Positions 10,532 to 19,366 of a stretch of DNA of 64,000 nucleotides are shown here, one piece after another. Source of the DNA: an uncultured Flavobacteriaceae bacterium. Its GTDB lineage: Bacteria; Bacteroidota; Bacteroidia; Flavobacteriales; Flavobacteriaceae. The stretch lies in contig CANNAC010000003.1 of assembly GCA_947502495.1 (NCBI GenBank), positions 372,001-436,000 of the forward strand, read 5' to 3'. Each line of letters starts with the position of its first letter. Position 1 is the stretch's first letter. The position numbers were made by a program, and so were the translations under genes. A model generated the notes under the pieces. The model ran no database searches. It saw nothing but the letters and a program-made list of their open reading frames with translations, and was not told the origin of the DNA.

Positions 10532-13500
10532 CTATTCTTCTGTAACGACAACTGTTGTGTTTCCTCTATTTCGTAGCCACATTTTAAATCTTGTAACTAA
10601 GTAGAATAAAATAGGTACTACAATTAGTGTTAAGAAAGTAGCAACAAATAGACCGTAAATTACGGTCCAAGCTAATGGTCCCCAAAACACTACGTTATCT
10701 CCTCCCATGTAGATATGCGGATTAAACTCACTAAATAAAGTAAAGAAGTTAATGTTTAAACCAATAGCTAAAGGAATTAAACCAAGTATGGTAGTAATTG
10801 CGGTTAATAATACAGGTCGTAAACGTGCTTTTCCAGCTTTAACAATACTTTCAAATAAATCATCTTCTTCTAAGTAATCCTCTTTACCTAGATTTAAATC
10901 ATTCTTTTTTCTGTCAATTAATAGTTGTGCATAATCGAGTAGGACCACACCGTTATTTACTACAATTCCTGCTAGTGATATAATACCAACCATAGTCATC
11001 ATAATAACAAAGGCACTTCCTGTAATAACAATTCCGCCAAATACCCCAATAAAACTCAAGAAAATAGCCAACATAATAATTGTTGGTTTTGAAATAGAAT
11101 TAAATTGAAAAATTAAAATAAAGAAAATTAATCCTAATCCAGTAAAGAATGCACCAACCAAGAAAGTCATTTGTTTGTTCTGTTCTTCAATCTGACCCGT
11201 ATAATCTACCTTAACATTTTCAGGTAAACCTTCATAGTTTTTCATTTCATTTTGCACTTGTGCTACAATAACACCAGCATCGGTAAAACCAGGAGAAAGC
11301 GCAGAATAAATAGTAACGACGCGTTTGGTGTCTTTATGCTTAATAGCGTTGAAACCAGAGTTGTTTTCATATTTTGTTACCGCAGAAACAGGAACGCTTT
11401 TTAACTGCCCGGTATTATCTCTAAAGGTTATATTTTGATTAAATAATGCGCTTGTATTATATCTAATGTCTTCATTAAAACGAACATAAATATCAAAATC
11501 ATCACCATCTTCTTTATAAATTCCAGCCTTAGAACCAAAAATAGAATTACGTAATTGTTGTCCTACTTGTAATGCGCTAACACCTAATTCTCCTGCTTTT
11601 TCACGATCTACAGCAACACGCATGGTTGGCTTGTCTTTGTTCACGTTAATTTTAAGTTCATCAATACCAGGAATGTTTTTGGTATTAATAAATTCACGCA
11701 TGTTTTCTGCTACAGCAATTAACTCATTATAGTCATCTCCTTCAATTTCAATGTTAATTGGTGATCCAGCTGGAGGACCGTTAACATCTTTTTCTACCGA
11801 AATTAAAACACCAGGATAAATACCTACTAAGGAAGATTGTACTTTTTGTCTTAACAACTCACTATCTTCTCCTCTACGGAATTTGTATTCACGCATAGAA
11901 GCAGTAATCTTTGCTTTATGCGGCGTTTCTGCTGCAGATCCCATATCTGTTTGGGCATTTCCAGCACCAGCACCAACTTGGGATACAGCACTTTCTACCA
12001 TAAAGTTATGGTTCTTGTCCATATATTGAGCACTGTTTAAAACAGTTACAACGTGCTTTTCTATTTCTTTAGTAATCGCATTCGTTTTTTCAATAGCTGT
12101 TCCTTCCGGGTATTCGATATAAACAATAATTTGATTCGGTTTATTATCTGGAAAGAACTCTACTTTAGTTCGTTGCGAACCTAATGAAGCTCCAAAGGCA
12201 ACAAATGCAAGTATTAGCAAAGTAAAAGTACCAATGGTTAATGCATATGGTTTCCATCCGGAAAGCGCCCAACGTAATTTTTTCTCATACCAACGCTCTA
12301 ATCTAACCAGTGTTTTTGTTTGAAAGTTATTCGCCCATTTACGTATAAACCATCTGTAAAACCAAAGCATGATAGCGGTAAAGATCATTAATGTTCCTAG
12401 TCCTCGGTAAGCACCTCCAAAAAGTAAAATAAGTACACCTATGATGGCAATAATACTTGTGGTTTTAATAATTTGCTTTAATGGCATGTCTTTATCTTCG
12501 ATACTCATGAATTGAGAAACTAAAACAGAGTTAAAGAAAATAGCAACAAATAAGGAAGAACCTAAAACTACAGATAATGTAATTGGTAAGATCATCATGA
12601 AATCTCCCATGATTCCTGGCCATAAGCCTAAAGGTATAAATGCTGCAACCGTAGTTGCCGTAGATATGATAATAGGAAAAGCAATCTCACTAATCCCTTT
12701 TTTAGCAGCTTCAATTCTGCCCATACCTTCTTCGTCCATCAATCTGTATACGTTTTCTACAACAACAATCCCATTATCTACCAGCATACCAAGTCCCATG
12801 ATTAATCCAAAAAGAACCATAGTATTCAAACTGTGCCCTAATAGGTTTAATATCATTAAAGACATAAACATAGACATCGGAATTGCAAACCCAACAAAAA
12901 TGGCATTTTTAAATCCTAAAAAGAACATTAAAACGGTAACTACTAAGATAATTCCGAAAATAATATTGTTTACTAAATCATCTACTTGACCAATGGTTTT
13001 AGGCGATTGATCATTAGTAATTGTTACTTCTAAATCCTGCGGAAATATATTGTCTTTAGCTTCTTGAACAATTAATTGTATTTGCTCTGCAGCTGCAACC
13101 ATGTTTTTACCTGCACGTTTTTTTACGTCCAGCATGACTACTGGTTTTTCAAACTCTCTTGCAAATGTGTTTTTGTCTTCTTCTTTAAAAGTAACGGTTG
13201 CAATATCTTTAAGATAGATAGCGTTACCATTTTCTGCTTTTACAACAAAGTTGTTCAGTTCGGAAGGTTTTTCTATTTCACCTATTATTCTAATCGTACG
13301 ACGTTGTCCGCTTGTAATTAAATTACCTGCAGACATAGTAACATTACCATTTCTTATTGCGCCAATAACATCATTAAAAGTTACATCTGCAGCCATCATT
13401 TTATAAATGTCTACGGCAACTTCTACTTCTTTTTCTTGTGCACCACGAATATCTGCTTTTTTAATTTCTTGAATATCTTCAATTTCATCTTGAAGGTATT

Positions 13501-14020
13501 CCGCAAAATCTTTTAATTTTTCTACAGGATAATCTCCAGAAATATTAATATTAAGAATAGGCATTTCTTCCGAAAGACTTAAATCAAAAACATCTGGTTC
13601 TACCTTAGCATCATTAAATGTAGGCCAATCTTCACCAGAAGTTTCGGTATCTATTTCATCTTTAACTTTTTGTTTTGCTTGTTCCACACTAATGTCTTCA
13701 TCAAACTCTACTACTACCATCGAGTAGTCTTCCTGTGATGTTGAGGTGATTTCAACTACATTGCTAACAGATTTTAGCTTGTCTTCTAAAGGATCTGTTA
13801 TCAGTTTCTCTATATCTTCAGCAGTATTACCCGGAAAAACAGAGCTTACATATATCTTCGTCTCATTAACTTCTGGAAAATTTTCTCTTGGCATACTGAA
13901 AAAAGCAGATACACCAATATAAAATATCACAGCAATAAGCACATACATGGTGGTCTTATTGTTAATAGCCCAAGAGGATAAGCCAAATTCCTTTTCTGTA
14001 TTTTTTTTCTTTTTTGTCAT
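10532..14020 (-). CDS. RND efflux pump inner-membrane subunit
   Basis: A 1162-residue permease of the AcrB/MexB superfamily: one N-terminal TM, a large periplasmic loop, six TMs, a second periplasmic loop and five or six more TMs. It would export drugs or other amphiphiles through the adaptor and TolC-like proteins encoded just upstream. The TM4 proton-relay region reads LVDNGIVVVENV, with Asp415 kept but Asn416 where AcrB has Asp408. The TM10 region reads VVNNGVVLLDY, with Asn1022 where AcrB has Lys940. The relay is thus changed at two of three positions, so coupling may differ from AcrB. It is last in the four-gene operon, 10 nt after the adaptor gene, and ends at the shared terminator. Substrate unknown. 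Confidence 0.93.
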   Translation of the reverse strand: MTKKKKNTEKEFGLSSWAINNKTTMYVLIAVIFYIGVSAFFSMPRENFPEVNETKIYVSSVFPGNTAEDIEKLITDPLEDKLKSVSNVVEITSTSQEDYSMVVVEFDEDISVEQAKQKVKDEIDTETSGEDWPTFNDAKVEPDVFDLSLSEEMPILNINISGDYPVEKLKDFAEYLQDEIEDIQEIKKADIRGAQEKEVEVAVDIYKMMAADVTFNDVIGAIRNGNVTMSAGNLITSGQRRTIRIIGEIEKPSELNNFVVKAENGNAIYLKDIATVTFKEEDKNTFAREFEKPVVMLDVKKRAGKNMVAAAEQIQLIVQEAKDNIFPQDLEVTITNDQSPKTIGQVDDLVNNIIFGIILVVTVLMFFLGFKNAIFVGFAIPMSMFMSLMILNLLGHSLNTMVLFGLIMGLGMLVDNGIVVVENVYRLMDEEGMGRIEAAKKGISEIAFPIIISTATTVAAFIPLGLWPGIMGDFMMILPITLSVVLGSSLFVAIFFNSVLVSQFMSIEDKDMPLKQIIKTTSIIAIIGVLILLFGGAYRGLGTLMIFTAIMLWFYRWFIRKWANNFQTKTLVRLERWYEKKLRWALSGWKPYALTIGTFTLLILAFVAFGASLGSQRTKVEFFPDNKPNQIIVYIEYPEGTAIEKTNAITKEIEKHVVTVLNSAQYMDKNHNFMVESAVSQVGAGAGNAQTDMGSAAETPHKAKITASMREYKFRRGEDSELLRQKVQSSLVGIYPGVLISVEKDVNGPPAGSPINIEIEGDDYNELIAVAENMREFINTKNIPGIDELKINVNKDKPTMRVAVDREKAGELGVSALQVGQQLRNSIFGSKAGIYKEDGDDFDIYVRFNEDIRYNTSALFNQNITFRDNTGQLKSVPVSAVTKYENNSGFNAIKHKDTKRVVTIYSALSPGFTDAGVIVAQVQNEMKNYEGLPENVKVDYTGQIEEQNKQMTFLVGAFFTGLGLIFFILIFQFNSISKPTIIMLAIFLSFIGVFGGIVITGSAFVIMMTMVGIISLAGIVVNNGVVLLDYAQLLIDRKKNDLNLGKEDYLEEDDLFESIVKAGKARLRPVLLTAITTILGLIPLAIGLNINFFTLFSEFNPHIYMGGDNVVFWGPLAWTVIYGLFVATFLTLIVVPILFYLVTRFKMWLRNRGNTTVVVTEE

Positions 14021-14030
14021 TATATTTGGC

Positions 14031-15203
14031 TTAGTAATTAATCACTTTAACAGTTTGACCATCTTTTACACTACGTGCACCTTCTTTAATAAGTTCTGCG
14101 TCATTTTCAATACCATCTAAAACTTCAATGACATCGCCTTGTGTTCTACCCGTTTTAATTATAATTTTCTTAGCAACACCTTCTTTGTTTTCATTTTTGT
14201 TATTTACAACGTAAACATATTGTTCGCCTTCTGCATTTTCAGAAATAATACTTTGCGGAATTAATAGCGCTTCTTTGTTGGTGTAGTCGTTAATTTTAAG
14301 CTTTGCAGTTAAATTAGGTTTTATAGTTTTGTCGGCATTAGGAATAGCAACTTCTATTTTAAATGTACGATTTGCCGGATTAATAAAATCTCCTGCTTGA
14401 CGTATAGTCGTTTCTAGAGTTTTACCTAAAATTGGAAACTCTGCAGTTACATTTTTACCTTTTACAACGTTTGCTATGTATGCTTCTGGAACATCCGTTT
14501 CAATATACATATCGTCCAGATTGATAATTCTAATTAATTGCGATTGACCAGCAGCAACAACACTACCTTGCTCTGTAATAACATCGTCTATTGTTCCAGA
14601 AAAAGGAGCTCTTACGTTTGTTTTACTTAGTTGTTGTTGTAATTGGTTTACTGCTTGTGTCTGTGCATCGTAGTTAGATTTGGCTTGTAAATATTGAATT
14701 TCACTTCCTATTTTTTGTTCCCAAAGTCTTTCTTGGCGCTCAAAAGTAGTTTTTGCTAAATCTGCTTGAATTTGTAATTGTGCTACTTGCTGACTTAACC
14801 CGCCATCATCAATTTTAGCTAACAATTGCCCTTTTGTTACTTTCTGACCTTCTTTCACGTATATTTTAGTTAAAATTCCGTTGTATTCTGGATAGATAAC
14901 AAGCAGGTTTTTGGTCGTTACATTTCCTTGAATTTCTAATACGTGCTTAAACACTTCATGTTTTGCTGTAAAAGTGGTTATTAATGGCACTTTTTTAACG
15001 GTGTCTAGTTTTGAAATTGCTTCATCTAAGACTTTAATTTTATCGTGAATAATTTTTTGGTCATCCACTAGCTCGGTTCTCTTCGTTCTAATTTTTTCTA
15101 AATTTTCGGTAGCTAAAATATTTTCTATAGAATTATTCTTTTTCTCACCTCCACAAGAGATAATTAATAGGGTAAGGATAAATAGTGAATATATATTTTT
15201 CAT
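14031..15203 (-). CDS. RND efflux periplasmic adaptor (membrane fusion protein), lipoprotein
   Basis: A 390-residue HlyD/AcrA-type adaptor that bridges the inner-membrane pump and the outer-membrane channel. A lipobox (LLIISC, Cys17) predicts anchoring to a membrane by lipid. It then shows a short coiled-coil (about 30-70), a lipoyl/barrel-sandwich half (KIYVKEGQKVTKGQLLAKID), an alpha-helical hairpin (about 130-195), the second half-motif (VRAPFSGTIDDVITEQGSVV) and a beta-barrel/membrane-proximal domain. It sits between the tolC-like gene and the pump gene with short gaps, as expected for a tripartite efflux operon. Confidence 0.93.
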   Translation of the reverse strand: MKNIYSLFILTLLIISCGGEKKNNSIENILATENLEKIRTKRTELVDDQKIIHDKIKVLDEAISKLDTVKKVPLITTFTAKHEVFKHVLEIQGNVTTKNLLVIYPEYNGILTKIYVKEGQKVTKGQLLAKIDDGGLSQQVAQLQIQADLAKTTFERQERLWEQKIGSEIQYLQAKSNYDAQTQAVNQLQQQLSKTNVRAPFSGTIDDVITEQGSVVAAGQSQLIRIINLDDMYIETDVPEAYIANVVKGKNVTAEFPILGKTLETTIRQAGDFINPANRTFKIEVAIPNADKTIKPNLTAKLKINDYTNKEALLIPQSIISENAEGEQYVYVVNNKNENKEGVAKKIIIKTGRTQGDVIEVLDGIENDAELIKEGARSVKDGQTVKVINY

Positions 15204-15225
15204 TATAAAGTGTTTTCTGGTTGTG

Positions 15226-16569
15226 TTAGTTTTTATGTATTTCGTTTAAAACAGTTTCAAGCTCTGCTTTCGTATTAATTACATTTAGCATCGCTTGCAA
15301 TAGTTCTTGCTGTGCCGTGTATAATTGTGTTTGTGCTTGGCGTAAATCAAAGCTAGAAGAAATACCTTCAAAAAATTTGATTTGATTTTTTTGTTCAATA
15401 CGTTCTGCTAGGTTTAGATTAGAAGTCTTATTTTCATAATCCTCCATAGCAAATTGGTAATCACTTTTGGCTGCAGCAATTTGTAATTTTAATTGCTGTT
15501 GTGTTTCTGTTAAGTCGTCTTGTGCTTTTTCAAGATTTACTTTTGCTCTTTGTGTAGAAGCGCTTCGCATACCAGAACTAAATATTGGGATGTTTAAGCT
15601 AACACCAAATAAAGAAGAACCAAACCATTTTTGGTCGCTATTTGCAAAATGAAACTTTTCATTATATGCGGCATAGCCTCCATTTATAAAAGCATCTAAA
15701 GTTGGTAAAGCTTTACTTTTCTCTAGTTTAAGAAGTAACTCTTTTGCTACTTTGTCATTTTCTGCAATTTTGAAGTCTATGTTGTTTTCTACATTTTCAT
15801 CTGCTTCTAATAGGCTTGTAACCGAATGATAGTTCGCTAAACCACTTAGGTTTTCGGTTAATACAGAATCTGTATTAACATCTAGACCAAGTGTGATGTT
15901 AAACATTTGGTAGGCTAGTTTCTTAAGTCTTTCGGTGTTTTTTAACTGACTTTCAACTCCAGAAAGAGTAATTTGTAATTGCTCTACACTTTCTTCTTCC
16001 TCTAAACCGTTTTCATATATTTTAGTGATTTCGAAAATATTTTTTTCTAAAACACTAATGTTTCTGTTTAAAACAGAAAGACTTTCTTCTGCTAGTAATA
16101 CATTTCCGTAGGCGTTGATGACAGCTTTTCGGACTTCCAAGTCGGTTTTTTCTTTCGCGTTTTTAGAGATTTCTAAATACACTTTAGCAGATTGTAATCC
16201 TACGAGGTAAGAACCATCGAATAGTTTTTGAGTTAAAGTAGCAGTCGCCGTTGTACTTTGTTTTGTACCAAAATTAACAGGAACAAATGTGCCAGGTGTT
16301 CCTCCAGTTAGTTCGGCAGGAAGTAAAGTAACTTGCTGTTTAACCCAGTTTTGGTAATCTACAGATGCGTTTAACTGTGGCAAACCAGATGCTGTGGTTT
16401 CCCATTTTTGTAATTCTGCTGCTTTAATATCTCGAACGGCATTTTTTGCTGTTCTATTATTTTCTAAAGCATAATCTATTGCTTCTTGTAAACTAAATTG
16501 CGTAGTCGTTTCTTGCGAAAAAACAGCTGTAGTTATTAAGAGTAATAGAAGTGTGATACTTTTTTTCAT
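15226..16569 (-). CDS. TolC-family outer membrane efflux channel
   Basis: A 447-residue outer-membrane factor: signal peptide (residues 1-18, ending FSQ), then the two repeated long alpha-helical hairpins typical of TolC proteins (about 25-230 and 250-440), with many Gln/Leu/Glu heptads and the beta-strand region NASVDYQNW near residue 65. It forms the exit duct for the pump encoded downstream. The upstream tetR-type gene ends 6 nt before this start, so both share one promoter and the regulator probably represses its own operon. Confidence 0.92.
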   Translation of the reverse strand: MKKSITLLLLLITTAVFSQETTTQFSLQEAIDYALENNRTAKNAVRDIKAAELQKWETTASGLPQLNASVDYQNWVKQQVTLLPAELTGGTPGTFVPVNFGTKQSTTATATLTQKLFDGSYLVGLQSAKVYLEISKNAKEKTDLEVRKAVINAYGNVLLAEESLSVLNRNISVLEKNIFEITKIYENGLEEEESVEQLQITLSGVESQLKNTERLKKLAYQMFNITLGLDVNTDSVLTENLSGLANYHSVTSLLEADENVENNIDFKIAENDKVAKELLLKLEKSKALPTLDAFINGGYAAYNEKFHFANSDQKWFGSSLFGVSLNIPIFSSGMRSASTQRAKVNLEKAQDDLTETQQQLKLQIAAAKSDYQFAMEDYENKTSNLNLAERIEQKNQIKFFEGISSSFDLRQAQTQLYTAQQELLQAMLNVINTKAELETVLNEIHKN

Positions 16570-16575
16570 TGGATT

Positions 16576-17181
16576 TTATGATTGATTGGTTTTAATAAAT
16601 TTGCGTAATGTTAGTAGCCCATTTTCATTGCAAATAGCTCTTAAGTGATATTCTAGGTAACTCTCCATTAGGTAGTCCATGGTGAATCGCTCCGAAGGAA
16701 AAATGTTTTCATCCTTAATTCCTGTCATACCATTAAAGTACATTCTAGAAATAAAATCTACATCTATGTTTTCTCTAAATAAGCCGGTATCTACACCTTT
16801 TTGTATACTGTCTTTTACAGATACATACATTTTTTCAAATTGCTTCATTTGTAAACTTTGAAAAATTTGAGGGTAGTATTTTTTTAACTGAAACTGTGGG
16901 GATGTCTTTTCGTTTTTTAAATAATTCATCACGTACATTTTAATGTCGTATAATTCCTCAATCGGATTATGTGATGCCTCACAAATACAATCTATTCCGC
17001 CACAAATGTTTTCAAACATATTTGTTGTGGTAGCTTCAATCAGTTTTGTTTTGTTATCAAAATGTTGATATATCGTTTTTTTAGATATGCCTAATGTATT
17101 AGCTATATCATCCATGGTGACACTTTTAAATCCTAAGGTTAAGAATAATTCGCCAGATTTATGTATAATTTTTTCTCTCAT
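16576..17181 (-). CDS. TetR/AcrR-family transcriptional regulator
   Basis: A 201-residue repressor, first gene of the efflux operon. The N-terminal helix-turn-helix is clear (ELFLTLGFKSVTMDDIA, then LGISKKTIYQHFDNK, residues about 10-50). The C-terminal ligand-binding domain is divergent and contains a Cys pair (CGGIDCICEA). I take the ATG at 17181 (MREKII) because that is where TetR proteins of this type begin; the frame is open up to 17220 but the extra 13 residues are not domain-like. It probably binds the inverted repeat at 17204-17231 between this gene and the divergent polyprenyl synthase, and is released by a pump substrate. Confidence 0.9.
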   Translation of the reverse strand: MREKIIHKSGELFLTLGFKSVTMDDIANTLGISKKTIYQHFDNKTKLIEATTTNMFENICGGIDCICEASHNPIEELYDIKMYVMNYLKNEKTSPQFQLKKYYPQIFQSLQMKQFEKMYVSVKDSIQKGVDTGLFRENIDVDFISRMYFNGMTGIKDENIFPSERFTMDYLMESYLEYHLRAICNENGLLTLRKFIKTNQS

Positions 17182-17203
17182 AATTGGATGCAAATGTACG
17201 TCA

Positions 17204-17231
17204 GGAAACTTTAAAAACAAAAAAAGTTTCC
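17204..17231. promoter_or_regulatory. Probable TetR operator
   Basis: The inverted repeat GGAAACTTT / AAAGTTTCC has 9-nt arms and a 10-nt AT-rich spacer, centred 36 nt upstream of the regulator start, where a promoter-blocking TetR dimer would sit. It is the only obvious dyad in this divergent intergenic region. Confidence 0.65.
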
Positions 17232-17292
17232 ATAGTTTTAATGATTTTTTAACATTAACAAAAAGAATGCCTTTATTTTTTTATAATTCTCT

Positions 17293-17300
17293 TATTTTTG
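17293..17300 (+). promoter_or_regulatory. -7 promoter box of polyprenyl synthase gene
   Basis: TATTTTTG matches TAnnTTTG and ends only 4 nt before the ATG at 17305, predicting an almost leaderless mRNA. Confidence 0.5.
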
Positions 17301-17304
17301 CGGG

Positions 17305-18279
17305 ATGCAAAATATTCCATTTTATCAAGAAACATTTGTTTCCTATTTAGAGAAATTTGTTTCCAAGCGAGAACCAGAATCACTTTATGATCCGATTCAT
17401 TATATATTACAATTAGGAGGTAAAAGATTACGTCCTGTATTAACTTTAATGACTGCTGATATTTTTAATGGCGATCATAAAAAGGCTTTAGATGCCGCTT
17501 TAAGTATTGAGGTGTTTCATAATTTTTCATTAGTACATGATGATATTATGGATGATGCTCCTTTGCGAAGAGGAAAAGAAACCGTTCATGAAAAATGGAG
17601 TATAAATACAGGTATTCTTTCGGGAGATGCGATGCTTATTTTGGCATATCAGTTTTTTGAAAACTATGAACCAAAGATTTTTCAAGCCCTTGCAAAATTA
17701 TTTAGTAAAACAGCATTAGAAGTTTGCGAAGGACAACAATATGATATCGATTTTGAAACGCGTGATGATGTTACCATTGCAGAGTATTTAAAAATGATTG
17801 AATACAAAACAGCTGTTTTAGTTGGTGCGGCAATGCAAATGGGAGCAATTGTAGCCGAAGCAACAGAAGAAGATCAAAAGACCATTTACCAATTTGGTAA
17901 AAATTTAGGGATTGCTTTTCAATTGCAAGATGATTATTTAGACGCTTTTGGGGATCCTGAAACTTTTGGAAAGCAAGTAGGTGGAGATATTATTGAAAAT
18001 AAAAAAACCTATTTATATTTAAAAGCATTAGAATTTTCTTCGGAAGAAGACCAACAACAATTGCAGCATTTATTTAGCATTAACCCAACAGATACTTCTG
18101 ATAAAATTGAAGCGGTTAAAGAATTTTTTCTAAGCAGTGGTTCTTCGGAAGCTACAAAACAAGCCATTAAAAAATATACAAACCAAGCGTTTTCATTTTT
18201 AGATACTTTAAAAGTTTCCGAAGAAAGTAAAAACGAGTTAAAGCAGTTTGGCGAACAATTAATGAATAGAAATGTTTAA
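17305..18279 (+). CDS. Polyprenyl (isoprenoid) diphosphate synthase
   Basis: A 324-residue trans-prenyltransferase of the FPP/GGPP/octaprenyl synthase family, adding isopentenyl diphosphate units to an allylic primer. The first Asp-rich motif is DDIMDD (from Asp79) followed by RRG; the second is DDYLD (from Asp209). The residues before the first motif (EVFHNFSLVH) have Phe rather than a bulky Tyr pair at the chain-length-limiting positions, which suggests a medium to long product, perhaps the menaquinone side chain; chain length cannot be fixed by eye. It is divergent from the efflux operon and followed 42 nt later by a small conserved gene. Confidence 0.92.
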   Translation: MQNIPFYQETFVSYLEKFVSKREPESLYDPIHYILQLGGKRLRPVLTLMTADIFNGDHKKALDAALSIEVFHNFSLVHDDIMDDAPLRRGKETVHEKWSINTGILSGDAMLILAYQFFENYEPKIFQALAKLFSKTALEVCEGQQYDIDFETRDDVTIAEYLKMIEYKTAVLVGAAMQMGAIVAEATEEDQKTIYQFGKNLGIAFQLQDDYLDAFGDPETFGKQVGGDIIENKKTYLYLKALEFSSEEDQQQLQHLFSINPTDTSDKIEAVKEFFLSSGSSEATKQAIKKYTNQAFSFLDTLKVSEESKNELKQFGEQLMNRNV

Positions 18280-18293
18280 ATAAATACATATAA

Positions 18294-18313
18294 TATTTCC
18301 ACGAAGTTGGAAA
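18294..18313. repeat. REP-like hairpin upstream of the small conserved gene
   Basis: ATTTCC-ACGAAGTT-GGAAAT, a palindrome of the same outer arms as the element at 52869-52888. It lies between the polyprenyl synthase stop and the ATG at 18322. Confidence 0.5.
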
Positions 18314-18321
18314 TCTGTTTT

Positions 18322-18672
18322 ATGAATATACCTACCACTTTTAACGATTTAATTGAAGAAGCAAACAGTCTTGCGCTTTATCAAAAACTAATAAAACAGC
18401 TTAATAAAGATTTTCTGTTTGCTAATATTGACTTGGATTTTGATGAAGAAATTCTACCTACAAGTTTGAAATTAATGCTTCATGAAACTGTTTATAAACT
18501 GATACAAGAGAAATTTGCCGAGTATTTAAACCTGCTGTATATCATCGATGTGCCAGAAAAACAAGTAAAAGCATTGAATGGTAATGATACGCTTCAACTA
18601 GCAGAAGACGTTTCGTTTTTAATTTTGAAGCGAGAATGGCAAAAGGTCTGGTTTAAAAATAAATATAGTTAG
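18322..18672 (+). CDS. Conserved hypothetical protein, downstream of polyprenyl synthase
   Basis: A 116-residue soluble, acidic, mainly helical protein (IPTTFNDLIEEANSLALYQKLIKQLNKD at the start, WQKVWFKNK at the end). I recognise no domain. The ATG at 18322 is preferred over an ATG at 18307 because the upstream hairpin ATTTCC-N8-GGAAAT (18294-18313) would otherwise run into the coding sequence. Its position right after the prenyl synthase on the same strand suggests co-transcription. No catalytic motif is visible. Confidence 0.7.
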   Translation: MNIPTTFNDLIEEANSLALYQKLIKQLNKDFLFANIDLDFDEEILPTSLKLMLHETVYKLIQEKFAEYLNLLYIIDVPEKQVKALNGNDTLQLAEDVSFLILKREWQKVWFKNKYS

Positions 18673-18703
18673 TTTTCTTCTTCATAGAAGGAGCTCGTAG
18701 CGA

Positions 18704-19249
18704 TTAAAAATATACCCTTACAAAAGGTATCCAAGCACTTCCATATACACTTTTATCATTATCATATAGTACATCATATCGCATACCGATGGTGAAATTT
18801 TGGGATCGGTAACCTGCGCCCAAAAATAAAGCTGGAGACCAATAACTATCGTCTAGATTACTAACGTATTTTGCTTCAAAGTCCCTGTTTACATGTAATT
18901 GTTCAAACTCTCCAGAAAGTTGTATTTCAGGAATTGGATTGTATAAACCAATAATTCCTCCACCTAAAATAGTCGATTTATAGAAATTTTTACGTTTGTT
19001 GTATGTCGCATTAAGAGTTACACCTAAGGCGAATTGATCATCAAATTGGTAAATAGCACTCGGCGCCAAGGTGCCGCTAAAAAAGCCATCACCAAAACCT
19101 AATCCAATGCCACCTCCAATACGTACTTTTTGCCAAAACAAACTTTTTTGATTCTTAGTAATATCTTGTGCTTTTACAGATGTGGCAACAAAACACGAAA
19201 AGACTAGAAAAGCAATAATTTTTTTGCGAAAAGAGCTATATTTATTCAT
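18704..19249 (-). CDS. Small outer membrane beta-barrel protein next to sucA
   Basis: A 181-residue predicted eight-stranded barrel: signal peptide (residues 1-28, ending VKAQ), alternating aromatic/polar strands with glycine turns (GGGIGLGFGDGFF, LAPSAIYQFDDQFALGVTL, GAGYRSQNFTIGMRYDVLY) and a terminal aromatic strand ending VRVYF. The ATG at 19249 starts directly at the signal peptide; an ATG at 19264 is also open. Relatives are often named alpha-ketoglutarate decarboxylase in databases, apparently because they adjoin sucA, but nothing in this sequence supports enzyme activity. It is divergent from sucA. Confidence 0.8.
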   Translation of the reverse strand: MNKYSSFRKKIIAFLVFSCFVATSVKAQDITKNQKSLFWQKVRIGGGIGLGFGDGFFSGTLAPSAIYQFDDQFALGVTLNATYNKRKNFYKSTILGGGIIGLYNPIPEIQLSGEFEQLHVNRDFEAKYVSNLDDSYWSPALFLGAGYRSQNFTIGMRYDVLYDNDKSVYGSAWIPFVRVYF

Positions 19250-19319
19250 AATTGTGTAAAACATTGAATTTTTAATGTTATAAATATACTAAAACTACAT
19301 CTAATTTTAGTAAAAGTTG

Positions 19320-19327
19320 TATTTTTG
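19320..19327 (+). promoter_or_regulatory. -7 promoter box of sucA
   Basis: TATTTTTG matches TAnnTTTG, 39 nt before the sucA ATG, giving a predicted leader of about 35 nt. Confidence 0.5.
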
Positions 19328-19366
19328 AAGAAATTTTGTTGAAGCTAGATTCTCTCAAAAAAAATA

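Noticed and set aside
12597-12989. 130-residue plus-strand ORF inside the RND pump gene
   Set aside because: Opposite-strand shadow of a clear coding sequence, with no independent start context or motif.
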